NCBI GenBank assembly: GCA_029721435.1
Contig: CM056582.1
Location: 37,034,611 to 37,098,610, forward strand
Direction: 5' to 3'
From: Gymnothorax reevesii
Taxonomy: Eukaryota; Chordata; Actinopteri; Anguilliformes; Muraenidae
Length of the DNA: 64,000 nucleotides
The translations under genes were made by a program, and so were the position numbers. Each line of letters opens with the position of its first letter. The first letter of the stretch is position 1. The notes below the pieces were generated by a model that worked only from the letters and a program-made list of their open reading frames with translations, made no database searches and was not told the DNA's origin. Shown piece by piece: positions 49,010 through 62,300 of this stretch.

Positions 49010-51050
49010 TGAATATTCCAGCACTAAAGTGACAGAATGCATCTTCTCTGTGTGTTTTTTTGAATATTCCCGCACTCTAGTGACAGGATGCATCTTCCCT
49101 GTGTGTTGATTTTAATATTCCAACACTCTTGTGACAGAATCCATCTTCCCTGTGTGTTGATTGGAATATTCCAGCACTCTAGTGACAGAATGCATCTTCC
49201 CTGTGTGTTGATTTGAATATTCCAGCACTCTTGTGACAGAATGCATCTTCCCTGTGTGTTGATTCGAATATTCCAGCACTCTAGTGACAGAATGCATCTT
49301 CCCTGTTTGTTGATTTGAATATTCCAGCACTCTAGTGACAGAATGCATCTTCCCTGTGTGTTGATTTGATTATGACAGCACTCTAGTGACAGAATGCATC
49401 TTCCCTGTGTGTTGATTTGATTATTACAGCACTCTAGTGACAGAATGCATCTTCCCTGTGTGTTGATTTGAATATTCCAGCACTCTAATGACATTATGCA
49501 TCTTCTCTGTGTGTTGATTTGAATATTCCAGCACTCTAGTGACAGAATATATCTTCTCTGTGTGTTGATTTGAATATTCCAGCAGTCTCGTGACATTATA
49601 CATCTTCCCTGTGTGTTGATTTGAATATTCCAGCACTCTAGTGACAGAATGTATCTTCTCGGTGTGTTGATTTGAATATTACAGCACTCTAGTGACAGAA
49701 TGCATCTTCCCTGTGTGTTGATTTAAATATTACAGCACTCTAGTGAAAGAATGCATCTCCCCTGTGTGTTTATTTGAATATTCCAGCATCCTTGAGACAG
49801 AATGCGTCTTCCCTGTGTGTTGATTTGAATATGCCAGCACACTAGTGAGAGAATGTATCTTCCATGTGTGTTGATTTGAATATTCCAGCACTCAAGTGAC
49901 AGAATGCATCTTCCCTGTGTGTTGATTTAAATATTACAGCACTCTCGTGAAAGAATGCATCTCCCCTGTGTGTTTATTTGAATATTCCAGCATCCTTGAG
50001 ACAGAATGCGTCTTCCCTGTGTGTTGATTTGAATATGCCAGCACACAAGTGAGAGAATGTATCTTCCATGTGTGTTGATTTGAATATTCCAGCACTCTAG
50101 TGACAGAATGCATCTTCGTTGTGTGTTGATTTGAATATTATAGCGCTCTCGTGACAGAATGCGTATTCCCTGTGTGTTGATTTTAATATTCTAGCACTCT
50201 AGAGACAGAATGCATCTTCCCTGTGTGTTGATTTGAATATTCCAGCACTCTAGTGACAGAATGCATGTTCATTGTGTGTTAATTTGAATATTCCCGCACT
50301 TTAGTGACAGAATGCATCTTCCCTGTGTGTTGATTTCAATATTCCAGCACTCTAGTGACAGAATGCATCTTCCCTGTCTGTTGATTTGAATATTCCAGCA
50401 CTCTAGTGACAGAATGCATCTTCCCTGTGTGTTGATTTAAATATTACAGCACTCTAGTGACAGAATGCATCTTCCCTGTGTGTTGATTTGAATATTACAG
50501 CACTCTAGTGACAGAATGCATCTTCCCTGTGTGTTGATTTGAATATTGCAGCCCTCTAGTGACAGAATGCATCTTCTCTGTGTGTTGATTTGAATATTCC
50601 AGAACTCTTGTAACCGAATACATCTTCCTTGTGTGTTGATTTAAATATTCCTGCACTCTACTGACAGAATACATCTTCCCTGTGTTTTGATCTGAATATT
50701 CCAGCACTAAAGTGACAGAATGCATCTTCTCTGTGTGTTTTTTTGAATATTCCCGCACTCTAGTGACAGGATGCATCTTCCCTGTGTGTAGATTTTAAAA
50801 TTCCAACACTCTTGTGACAGAATCCATCTTCCCTGTGTGTTGATTGGAATATTCCAGCACTCTAGTGACAGAATGCATCTTCCCTGTGTGTTGATTTGAA
50901 TATTCCAGCACTCTTGTGACAGAATGCATCTTCCCTGTGTGTTGATTCGAATATTCCAGCACTCTAGTGACAGAATGCATCTTCCCTGTTCGTTGATTTG
51001 AATATTCCAGCACTCTAGTGACAGAATGCATCTTCCCTGTGTGTTGATTT
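49010..51050. repeat. 3,570-bp-offset satellite block, copy 2 (partner 45,440-47,480)
   Basis: This is the downstream partner at 70 monomers. Small differences include GATTTTAAAATTCC near 50,791 where copy 1 has GATTTTAATATTCC, and CACTCTTGTGACAG near 50,910 against CACTTTTGTGTCAG in copy 1. Confidence 0.88.
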
Positions 51051-51149
51051 GATTATTACAGCACTCTAGTGACAGAATGCATCTTCCCTGTGTGTTGATT
51101 TGATTATTACAGCACTCTAGTGACAGAATGCATCTTCCCTGTGTGTTGA

Positions 51150-53640
51150 TTTGAATATTCCAGCACTCTAGTGACAGAATATATCTTCTCTGTGTGTTGA
51201 TTTGAATATTCCAGCAGTCTAGTGACATTATACATCTTCCCTGTGTGTTGATTTGAATATTCCAGCACTCTAGTGACAGAATGTATCTTCTCGGTGTGTT
51301 GATTTGAATATTACAGCACTCTAGTGACAGAATGCATCTTCCCTGTGTGTTGATTTAAATATTACAGCACTCTAGTGAAAGAATGCATCTCCCCTGTGTG
51401 TTGATTTGAATATGCCAGCACACTAGTGAGAGAATGTATCTTCCATGTGTGTTGATTTGAATATTCCAGCACTCTAGTGACAGAATGCATCTTCGTTGTG
51501 TGTTGATTTGAATATTATAGCACTCTAGTGACAGAATGCGTATTCCCTGTGTGTTGATTTGAATATTCTAGCACTCTAGTGACAGAATGCATCTTCCCTG
51601 TGTGTTGATTTGAATATTCCAGCACTCTAATGACAGAATGCATGTTCGTTGTGTGTTGATTTGAATATTCCAGCACTCTAGTGACAGAATGCATCTTCGT
51701 TGTGTGTTTATTTAAATATTTTAGCACTCTAGTGACAGAATCCGTATTCCCTGTGTGTTGATTTGAATATTCTAGCACTCTAGTGACAGAATGCATTTTC
51801 CTTGTGTGTTGATTTAAATATAACAGCACTCTAGTGACAGAATGCATCTCCCCTGTGTGTTGATTTGAATATTCCAGCATTCTAGAGACAGAATGCAAAT
51901 TCTCTGTGTGTTGTTTTGAAAATTCAAGCACTGTCGTAACAGAATGCACACCCTGTGTGTTGATTTAAATATTACAGCACTCTAGTGAAAGAATGCATCT
52001 CCCCTGTGTGTTGATTTGAATATTCCAGCATCCTTGAGACAGTTTGCGTCTTCCCTGTGTGTTGATTTGAATATGCCAGCACACTAGTGACAGAATGCAT
52101 CTTCCATGTGTGTTGATTTGAATATTCCAGCACTCTAATGACAGAATGCATCTTCCCTGTGTGTTGATTTAAATATTACAGCACTCTCGTGACAGAATGC
52201 ATATTCCATGTGTGTTGATTTGAATATTCCAGCACTCTAGTGACAGAATGCCTCTTCGTTGTGTGTTGATTTGAAAATTCCAGCACTCTAGTGACAGAAT
52301 GCATCTTCGTTGTGTGTTGATTTGAATATTCCGGCACTCTAGTGAGAGAATGCATCTTCCCTTTGTGTTGATTTAAATATTACAGCATCCTAGAGACAGA
52401 ATGCGTCTTCCTTGTGTGTTGATTTGAATATGCCAGCACTCTAGTGACAGAATGCATCTTCCCTGTGTGTTGATTTAAATATTACAGCACTCTAGTGATA
52501 GAATGCATCTCCCCTGTGTGTTGATTTGAATATTACAGCACTCTAGTGATAGAATGCATCTCCCCTGTGTGTTGATTTGAATATTCCAGCATCCTAGAGA
52601 CAGAATGCGTCTTCCCTGTGTGTTGATTTGAATATGCCAGCACACTAGTGAGAGAATGTATCTTCCATGTGTGTTGATTTGGATATTCCAGCACTCTAGT
52701 GACAGAATGCATCTTCCCTGTGTGTTGATTTAAATATTATAGCACTCTAGTGACAGAATGCGTATTCCCTGTGTGTTGATTTGAATATTCTAGCACTCCA
52801 GTGACAGAATGCATCTTCCCTGTGTGTTGATTTGAATATTCCAGCACTCTAGTGACAGAATGCATCTTCATTGTGTGTTGATTTGAGTATTCCAGCACTC
52901 TAGTGACAGAATGCATCTTCGTTGTGTGTTGATTTGAAAATTCCAGCACTCTAGTGACAGAATGCATCTTTGTTGTGTGTTGATTTGAATATTTCGGCAC
53001 TCTAGTGACAGAATGCATCTTCCCTGTGTGTTGATTTAAATATAACAGCACTCTAGTGACAGAATGCATCTTCCCTGTGTGTTGATTTAAATATTACAGC
53101 ACTCTAGTGACAGAATGCATCTCCCCTGTGTGTTGATTTGAATATTCCAGCATCCTAGAGACAGAATGCGTCTTCCCTGTGTGTTGATTTGAATATGCCA
53201 GCACTCTAGTGACAGAATGCATCTTCCATGTGTGTTGATTTAAATATGACAGCACTCTAGTGACAGAATGCATCTCCCCTGTTTGTTGATTTGAATATTA
53301 CAGCACTGTATTGACAGAATGCATCTTCGCTGTGTGTTTATTTGAATATTCCAGCTCTCTATTGACAGAATGCATCTTCTTTCTCTGTTGATTTGAATAT
53401 TCCCGCACGTTTGTGACAGAATGCATCTTCCCTGTGTGTTGATTTGAATATTCCAGCACTCGAGTGACAGAATGCATCTTCCCTGTTGGTTGATTTAAAT
53501 ATTCTAGCACTCTGGTGACAGAATGCATCTTCCCTGTGTGTTGATTTGAATATTCCAGCACTCTAGTGACAGAATGCATCTTCCCTGTTTGTTGATTTGA
53601 ATATTCTAGCACTCTGGTGACAGAATGCATCTTCCCTGTG
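51150..53640. repeat. Third copy of the 27.8-30.3 kb satellite block
   Basis: It matches 27.8-29.2 kb at an offset of 23,325 bp and then 29.2-30.3 kb at 23,376 bp. The step of 51 bp is one extra GATAGAATGCATCTCCCCTG monomer (about 52,540). The GAATGCACACCCTG short monomer is present near 51,943, as in the other two copies. Confidence 0.87.
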
Positions 53641-55936
53641 TGTTGATTTATATATTAAATCACTTCAGTGACAGAATGCGTCTTCCCTGTGTGTTGATTT
53701 TTAAATATTCCTGCACTCTAGTGACAGAATGCATCTTCCCTGTGTGTTGATTTGAATATTCCAGCACTCTAGTGACAGAATGCATCTTCCCTGTTTGTTG
53801 ATTTGAATATTCTAGCACTCTGGTGACAGAATGCATCTTCCCTGTGTGTTGATTTATATATTAAATCACTTCAGTGACAGAATGCGTCTTCCCTGTGTGT
53901 TGATTTTTAAATATTCCTGCACTCTAGTGACAGAATGCATCTTCCCTGTGTGTTGATTTAAATATTATAGCACTCTAGTGACAGAATGCGTATTCCCTGT
54001 GTGTTGATTTGAATATTCCAGCACTCTACTGACAGAATGACTCTTCGTTGTGTGTTGATTTGAAAATTCCAGCACTCTAGTGACAGAATGCATCTTCCCT
54101 GTGTGTTGATTTAAATATTACAGCACTCTAGTGACAGAATGCATCTCCCCTGTTTGTTGATTTGAATATTACAGCACTGTAATGACAGAATTCATCTTCC
54201 CTGTGTGTTGATTTGAATATTCCAGCACTCTAGTGACAGAATGCATCTTCCCTGTGTGTTGATTTGAATATTCCAGCACTCTAGTGACAGAATGCATCTT
54301 CCCTGTTTGTTGATTTGAATATTCTAGCACTCTGGTGACAGAATGCATCTTCCCTGTGTGTTGATTTGAATACTCCAGCACTTTAGTGACAGAATGCATC
54401 TTCCCTGTGTGTTGATTTATATATTAAATCACTTCAGTGACAGAATGCGTCTTCCCTGTGTGTTGATTTTTAAATATTCCTGCACTCTAGTGACAGAATA
54501 CATCTTCCATGTGTTTTGATTTGAATATGCCAGCACTCTAGTGACAGAATGCATCTTCCCTGTGTGTTGATTTAAATATTACAGCACTCTAGTGATAGAA
54601 TGCATCTCCCCTGTGTGTTGATTTGAATATTACAGCACTCTAGTGATAGAATGCATCTCCCCTGTGTGTTGATTTGAATATTCCAGCATCCTAGAGACAG
54701 AATGCGTCTTCCCTGTGTGTTGATTTGAATATGCCAGCACACTAGTGAGAGAATGTATCTTCCATGTGTGTTGATTTGGATATTCCAGCACTCTAGTGAC
54801 AGAATGCATCTTCCCTGTGTTTTGATTTGAATATTCCAGCACTCTAGTGACAGAATGCGTATTCCCTGTGTGTTGATTTGAATATTCCAGCACTCTAGTG
54901 ACAGAATGCATCTTCCCTGTGTGTTGATTTGAATATTCCAGCACTCTAGTGACAGAATGCGTATTCCCTGTGTGTTGATTTGAATATTCCAGCACTCTAC
55001 TGACAGAATGACTCTTCGTTGTGTGTTGATTTGAAAATTCCAGCACTCTAGTGACAGAATGCATCTTCCCTGTGTGTTGATTTGAATATTCCAGCACTCT
55101 AGTGACAGAATGCGTATTCCCTGTGTGTTGATTTGAATATTCCAGCACTCTAGTGACAGAATGACTCTTCGTTGTGTGTTGATTTGAAAATTCCAGCACT
55201 CTAGTGACAGAATGCATCTTCCCTGTGTGTTGATTTAAATATTACAGCACTCTAGTGACAGAATGCATCTCCCCTGTTTGTTGATTTGAATATTACAGCA
55301 CTGTAATGACAGAATTCATCTTCCCTGTGTGTTTATTTGAATATTCCAGCACTCTAGTGACAGGATGCATCTTCCCTGTGTGTTGATTTGAATATTTCAG
55401 CACTCGAGTGACAGAATGCATCTTCTCTGTGTGTTGATTTGAATATTCCCGCACTTTAGTGACAGAATGCATCTTCCCCGTGTGTTGATTTGAATATTTC
55501 AGCACTCTTGTAACAGGATGCATCTTCCCGGTGTGTTTATTTGAATACTCCAGCGCTCTACTGACAGAAAACATCTTCCTTGTGTGTTGATTTGAATATT
55601 CCAGCACTCGAGTGACAGAATGCATCTTCTCTGTGTGTTGATTTGAATATTCCCGCACTTTAGTGACAGAATGCATCTTCCCCGTGTGTTGATTTGAATA
55701 TTTCAGCACTCTTGTAACAGGATGCATCTTCCCTGTGTGTTGATTTGAATACTCCAGCACTCTACTGACAGAAAAAATCTTCCTTGTGTGTTGATCTGAA
55801 TAATCCCGCACTTTAGTGACAGAATGCATCTTCTCCGTGTGTTAATTTTAAAATTCAAGCACTGTAGTAACAGAATGCATCTCCCCTGTGATATGGGATC
55901 AGTAAGACACCAGATGCGGGGAGAAGGGAATGAGGA

Positions 55937-55942
55937 TTTATT
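55937..55942 (-). promoter_or_regulatory. Poly(A) signal AATAAA in LTR copy 3
   Basis: It lies 48 bp from the CA end on the minus strand, as in the other copies. Confidence 0.6.
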
Positions 55943-56114
55943 TCCAAACAAAACAAAACAGGCACGAGGGCCAACAAAAAACTTGGCCCAAAGGGTTGCA
56001 AAAAACAAACTGAGGTAAGCTACACAGAGCTATAAACAATAATTGCAAAAGGCAAAAAACAAAAAGGCACTGGAAACTCCAGGCGAGAAGATCAAGAAAA
56101 ATAAATAACAAGAC

Positions 56115-56126
56115 TAAATATATATA
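56115..56126 (-). promoter_or_regulatory. TATA-like run in LTR copy 3
   Basis: Unchanged from copies 1 and 2; candidate minus-strand core promoter. Confidence 0.4.
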
Positions 56127-56851
56127 CACAAAACCAGAGGCTAGGACGAGACTTGAAACTAGAAATGCTAGGGGACTTGACAACAAGAACTTGGCTAAAT
56201 TTGCACATGCAAGAGACGCGAGACACTGTCTGCCAGCCAACTTCCACCGCATCCAGATAAAGGCTTGGAAATCATGACATGAGTGGTAACACCTGGAGAG
56301 AGAGAGAAACAAGAGGCATGGCAAGATCAAGACATGGACAGAGATTGGATGACAAGACTTGCTCATTAAGAGAATGAGCGTGCTCAGCTTAAGTACCAAT
56401 TAAGTATGCAGTTTGGAAGCAAGCATGAATGTTAAGAACAGAAAAGCACAGCAAGATCTTGAAATAGCAAAGCAGGAATCATGACAATAAACTCCCTGTC
56501 TAAATTAGTAGTATTAGTAATGTGCCTAAGAATTACGCCACCCAGTGAGTGTTAGTAAATGTTTGTAACTTAAAAACAGTTAATTGCCAATTAAGCTTAG
56601 AGAGCCCCGAATCAGCACAGCACAGAAGGAAGAGGGAAATACCACAGCCAACCCAGAGCTCTGAAATGTGCAACAATGAAGGCACGGGGCGGAAACGCAG
56701 ACAAGCGGTGGAGTGGCATGGCAGACCTGGCATGAAACAAAACATGGAAAAGTAAAAACATGGACTATGAACATGAAATGCAAAAACTGTGACATGAACT
56801 ATGAACTATGGAATCTTGATACATGAAACTGTTAAAACCATAAACAATACT

Positions 56852-56872
56852 GTTCTGGCCAAAGGCCAGAAC
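56852..56872. other. Perfect 9-bp hairpin, LTR copy 3
   Basis: GTTCTGGCC, AAA, GGCCAGAAC, unchanged although this copy has acquired other differences. Confidence 0.75.
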
Positions 56873-59800
56873 CCTGGAACACAACACCCTGTGTGTTGAT
56901 TTGAATATTCCAGCACTCTAGTGACAGAATGCCTCTTCGTTGTGTGTTGATTTGAAAATTCCAGCACTCTAGTGACAGAATGCATTTCGTTGTGTGTTGA
57001 TTTGAATATTCCGGCACTCTAGTGACAGAATGCATCTTCCCTGTGTGTTGATTTAAATATTACAGCACTCTAGTGACAGAATGCCTCTTCGTTGTGTGTT
57101 GATTTGAAAATTCCAGCACTCTAGTGACAGAATGCATCTTCTCTGTGTGTTGATTTGAATATTACAGCACTTAAGTGACAGAATGCATCTTCGCCGTGTG
57201 TTGATTTGAATATTCCAGCACTCTTGTAACAGAACACATCTTCTCTGTGTGTTGATTTGAATATTCCAGCACTCTAGTTACAGAATGCATCTCCCCTGTG
57301 TGTTGATTTGAATATTCCTGCACTCCACTGACAGAATACATCTTCCCTGTGTGTTGATCTGAATATTCCAGCACTCGAGTGACAGAATGCATCTTCGCCG
57401 TGTGTTGATTTGAATATTCCTGCACTCCACTGACAGAATACATCTTCCCTGTGTGTTGATCTGAATATTCCAGCACTCTAGTGACAGAATACATCTTCCC
57501 TGGGTGTTGATCTGAATATTCCAGCACTCTTGTAACAGAATACATCTTCCCTGTGTGTTGATTTGAATATTCCAGCACTCTAGTGACAGAATGCATCTTC
57601 GCCGTGTGTTGATTTGAATATTCCAGCACTTTTGTAACAGAATACATCTTCCTTGTGTGTTGATTTGAATATTCCAGCACTCTAGTGACAGAATGCATCT
57701 TCTCTGTGTGTTGATTTGAATATTCCAGCACTCTAGTGACAGAATGCATCTCCCCTGTGTGTTGATTTGAATATTCCTGCACTCCACTGACAGAATACAT
57801 CTTCCCTGTGTGTTGATCTGAATATTCCAGCACTAAAGTGACAGAATGCATCTTCTCTGTGTGTTGATTTGAATATTCCAGCACTCTTGTGACAGACTGA
57901 ATCTTCCCTGTATGTTGATTTGAATATTCCAGCACTCTTGTGACAGACTGCATCTTCCCTGTATGTTGATTTGAATATTCCAGCACTCTCGTGACAGAAT
58001 GCTTCTTCCCTGTGTGTTGATTTGAATATTCCAGCACTCTAGTGATAGAATACATCTTCCCTCTGTGTTTATTTGAATATTCCAGCACTCTAGTGACAGA
58101 ATGCATCTTCCCTGTGTGTGGATTTGAATATTCCTGCACTCTAGTGACAGAATACATCTTCCCTGTGTGTTGATTTGAATATTTCCGCACTTGAGTGACG
58201 GAATGCATCTTCCCTGTGTGTTGATTTAAATATTACAGCACTCTAGTGAAAGAATGCATCTCCCCTGTGTGTTGATTTGAATATATCAGGATCCTTGAGA
58301 CAGTATGCGTCTTCCCAGTGTTTTGATTTGAATATTCCAGCATCCTTGAGACAGTATGCGTCTTCCCAGTGTTTTGATTTGAATATTATAGCACTCTCGT
58401 GACAGAATGCGTATTCCCTGTGTGTTGATTTGAATATTCCAGCACACTAGTGACAGAATGCATCTTCCCTGTGTGTTGATTTAAATATTACAGCACTCTA
58501 GTGAAAGAATGCATCTCCCCTGTGTGTTGATTTGAATATTCCAGCATCCTTGAGACAGTATGCGTCTTCCCAGTGTGTTGATTTGAATATTACAGCACTC
58601 TAGTGACAGAATGCCTCTTCGTTGTGTGTTGATTTGAATATTACAGCACTTAAGTGACAGAATGCATCTTCGCCGTGTGTTGATTTGAATATTCCAGCAC
58701 TCTTGTAACAGAACACATCTTCTCTGTGGGTTGATTTGAATATTCCAGCACTCTAGTTACAGAATGCATCTCCCCTGTGTGTTGATTTGAATATTCCTGC
58801 ACTCCACTGACAGAATACATCTTCCCTGTGTGTTGATCTGAATATTCCAGCACTCTAGTGACAGAATGCATCTTCGCCGTGTGTTGATTTGAATATTCCT
58901 GCACTCCACTGACAGAATACATCTTCCCTGTGAGTTGATCTGAATATTCCAGCACTCTAGTGACAGAATACATCTTCCCTGTGTGTTGATCTGAATATTC
59001 CAGCACTCTTGTAACAGAATACATCTTCCCTGTGTGTTGATTTGAATATTCCAGCACTCTAGTGACAGAATGCATCTTCGCCGTGTGTTGATTTGAATAT
59101 TCCAGCACTCTCGTGACAGAATGCATCTCCCCTGTGTGTTGATTTGAATATTCCTGCACTCCACTGACAGAATACATCTTCCCTGTGTGTTGATCTGAAT
59201 ATTCCAGCACTAAAGTGACAGAATGCATCTTCTCTGTGTGTTGATTTGAATATTCCAGCACTCTTGTGACAGACTGAATCTTCCCTGTATGTTGATTTGA
59301 ATATTCCAGCACTCTTGTGACAGACTGCATCTTCCCTGTATGTTGATTTGAATATTCCAGCACTCTCGTGACAGAATGCTTCTTCCCTGTGTGTTGATTT
59401 GAATATTCCAGCACTCTAGTGACAGAATGCATCTTCCCTGTGTGTTGATTTGAATATTCCAGCACTCTAGTCACAGAATGCATCTTCCCTGTCTGTTGAT
59501 TTGAATATTCCAGCACTTTAGTGACAGAATGCATCTTCCCTGTGTGTTGATTTCAATATTACAGCACTCTAGTGACAGAATGCATCTTCCCTGTGTGTTG
59601 ATTTGAATATTACAGCACTCTAGTGACAGAATGCATCTTCCCTGTGTGTTGATTTGAATATTCCAGCACTCTAGTGACAGAATGCATCATCTCTGTGTGT
59701 TGATTTGAATATTCCAGCACTCTTGTAACCGAATACATCTTCCTTGTGTGTTGATTTAAATATTCCTGCACTCTACTGACAGAATACATCTTCCCTGTGT

Positions 59801-60819
59801 GTTGATCTGAATATTCCAGCACTAAAGTGACAGAATGCATCTTCTCTGTGTGTTTTTTTGAATATTCCCGCACTCTAGTGACAGGATGCATCTTCCCTGT
59901 GTGTTGATTTTAATATTCCAACACTCTTGTGACAGAATCCATCTTCCCTGTGTGTTGATTGGAATATTCCAGCACTCTAGTGACAGAATGCATCTTCCCT
60001 GTGTGTTGATTTGAATATTCCAGCACTCTTGTGACAGAATGCATCTTCCCTGTGTGTTGATTCGAATATTCCAGCACTCTAGTGACAGAATGCATCTTCC
60101 CTGTTTGTTGATTTGAATATTCCAGCACTCTAGTGACAGAATGCATCTTCCCTGTGTGTTGATTTGATTATGACAGCACTCTAGTGACAGAATGCATCTT
60201 CCCTGTGTGTTGATTTGATTATTACAGCACTCTAGTGACAGAATGCATCTTCCCTGTGTGTTGATTTGAATATTCCAGCACTCTAATGACATTATGCATC
60301 TTCTCTGTGTGTTGATTTGAATATTCCAGCACTCTAGTGACAGAATATATCTTCTCTGTGTGTTGATTTGAATATTCCAGCAGTCTCGTGACATTATACA
60401 TCTTCCCTGTGTGTTGATTTGAATATTCCAGCACTCTAGTGACAGAATGTATCTTCTCGGTGTGTTGATTTGAATATTACAGCACTCTAGTGACAGAATG
60501 CATCTTCCCTGTGTGTTGATTTAAATATTACAGCACTCTAGTGAAAGAATGCATCTCCCCTGTGTGTTTATTTGAATATTCCAGCATCCTTGAGACAGAA
60601 TGCGTCTTCCCTGTGTGTTGATTTGAATATGCCAGCACACTAGTGAGAGAATGTATCTTCCATGTGTGTTGATTTGAATATTCCAGCACTCTAGTGACAG
60701 AATGCATCTTCGTTGTGTGTTGATTTGAATATTATAGCACTCTCGTGACAGAATGCGTATTCCCTGTGTGTTGATTTTAATATTCTAGCACTCTAGAGAC
60801 AGAATGCATCTTCCCTGTG

Positions 60820-61540
60820 TGTTGATTTGAATATTCCAGCACTCTAATGACAGAATGCATGTTCGTTGTGTGTTTATTTGAATATTCCCGCACTTTAGTG
60901 ACAGAATGCATCTTCCCTGTGTGTTGATTTGAATATTCCAGCACTCTAGTGACAGAATGCATCTTCCCTGTCTGTTGATTTGAATATTCCAGCACTCTAG
61001 TGACAGAATGCATCTTCCCTGTGTGTTGATTTAAATATTACAGCACTCTAGTGACAGAATGCATCTTCCCTGTGTGTTGATTTGAATATTACAGCACTCT
61101 AGTGACAGAATGCATCTTCCCTGTGTGTTGATTTGAATATTGCAGCCCTCTAGTGACAGAATGCATCTTCTCTGTGTGTTGATTTGAATATTCCAGCACT
61201 CTTGTAACCGAATACATCTTCCTTGTGTGTTGATTTAAATATTCCTGCACTCTACTGACAGAATACATCTTCCCTGTGTTTTGATTTGAATATTCCAGCT
61301 CTCTAATGACAGAATGCATCTTCTTTCTCTGTTGATTTGAATATTCCCGCACGTTTGTGACAGAATGCATCTTCCCTGTGTGTTGATTTGAATATTCCAG
61401 CACTCTAGTGACAGAATGCATCTTCCCTGTTTGTTGATTTGAATATTCTAGCACTCTGGTGACAGAATGCATCTTCCCTGTGTGTTGATTTGAATACTCT
61501 GGCACTTTAGTGACAGAATGCATCTTCCCTGTGTGTTGAT
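60820..61540. repeat. 1,481-bp-offset satellite block, copy 1 (partner 62,301-63,021)
   Basis: Anchors are AGCACTCTAATGACAG followed by GCATGTTCGTTG (60,838 and 62,319) and GCAGCCCTC (61,142 and 62,623). The offset is 29 monomers plus 2 bp, the 2 bp coming from the single 53-bp monomer at 61,742 between the copies. Confidence 0.85.
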
Positions 61541-62300
61541 TTGAATATTCCAGCACTCTAGTGACAGAATGCATCTTCCCTGTTTGTTGATTTGAATATT
61601 CTAGCACTCTGGTGACAGAATGCATCTTCCCTGTGTGTTGATTTGAATACTCCAGCACTTTAGTGACAGAATGCATCTTCCCTGTGTGTTGATTTAGATA
61701 TTAAATCACTTCAGTGACAGAATGCGTCTTCCCTGTGTGTTGATTTTTAAATATTCCTGCACTCTAGTGACAGAATGCATCTTCCCTGTGTGTTGATTTA
61801 AATATTATAGCACTCTAGTGACAGAATGCGTATTCCCTGTGTGTTGATTTGAATATTCCAGCACTCTACTGACAGAATGACTCTTCGTTGTGTGTTGATT
61901 TGAAAATTCCAGCACTCTAGTGACAGAATGCATCTTCCCTGTGTGTTGATTTAAATATTACAGCACTCTAGTGACAGAATGCATCTCCCCTGTTTGTTGA
62001 TTTGAATATTACAGCACTGTAATGACAGAATTCATCTTCCCTGTGTGTTTATTTGAATATTCCAGCACTCTAGTGACAGAATGCATCTTCCCTGTGTGTT
62101 GATTTGAATATTCCAGCACTCTAGTGACAGAATGCATCTTCCCTGTTTGTTGATTTGAATATTCTAGCACTCTGGTGACAGAATTCATCTTCCCTGTGTG
62201 TTTATTTGAATATTCCAGCACTCAAGTGACAGAATGCATCTTCCCTGTTTGTTGATTTGAATATTCTAGCACTCTGGTGACAGACTGAATCTTCCCTGTG

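Larger units (their letters stand above)
37369..55888. repeat. 51-bp satellite array between LTR copies 2 and 3
   Basis: This is 18.5 kb of uninterrupted satellite bounded by CCCTG on both sides. It is built from a 4,487-bp duplicated unit (37,394 and 41,881 starts), an 11-monomer (561-bp) duplication near 44.9-45.5 kb, a 3,570-bp pair (about 45,440 and 49,010), and a third copy of the 27.8-30.3 kb region at about 51.15-53.64 kb. Near the right end, 53-bp monomers lie at 53,696, 53,902 and 54,465. The last two monomers before LTR copy 3 (GTGTTAATTTTAAAATTC and CACTGTAGTAACAG) differ from the flank of copies 1 and 2. The longest open frame of the window (409 codons, 47,137-48,366 minus) is here and is only satellite. 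Confidence 0.97.
55889..56886 (-). mobile_element. Solo LTR, copy 3
   Basis: This copy is 998 bp. It differs from copies 1 and 2 by one inserted A (GGCGGAAACGCAG near 56,692) and one base change (CAACAATGAAGG against CAACAACGAAGG near 56,677); I saw no others. It is flanked by CCCTG (55,884-55,888 and 56,887-56,891). Its right flank, including the 50-bp GCATTTCGTTG monomer (56,982), is that of copies 1 and 2. The nearest two monomers on its left are different. The shared right flank means the same founding insertion; the left flank has been exchanged. Confidence 0.88.

Noticed and set aside
31899..56886. Three independent retrotransposon insertions with a target preference for CCCTG
   Set aside because: The identical insertion point, shared private deletion in the right flank and near-identity show one insertion followed by duplication.
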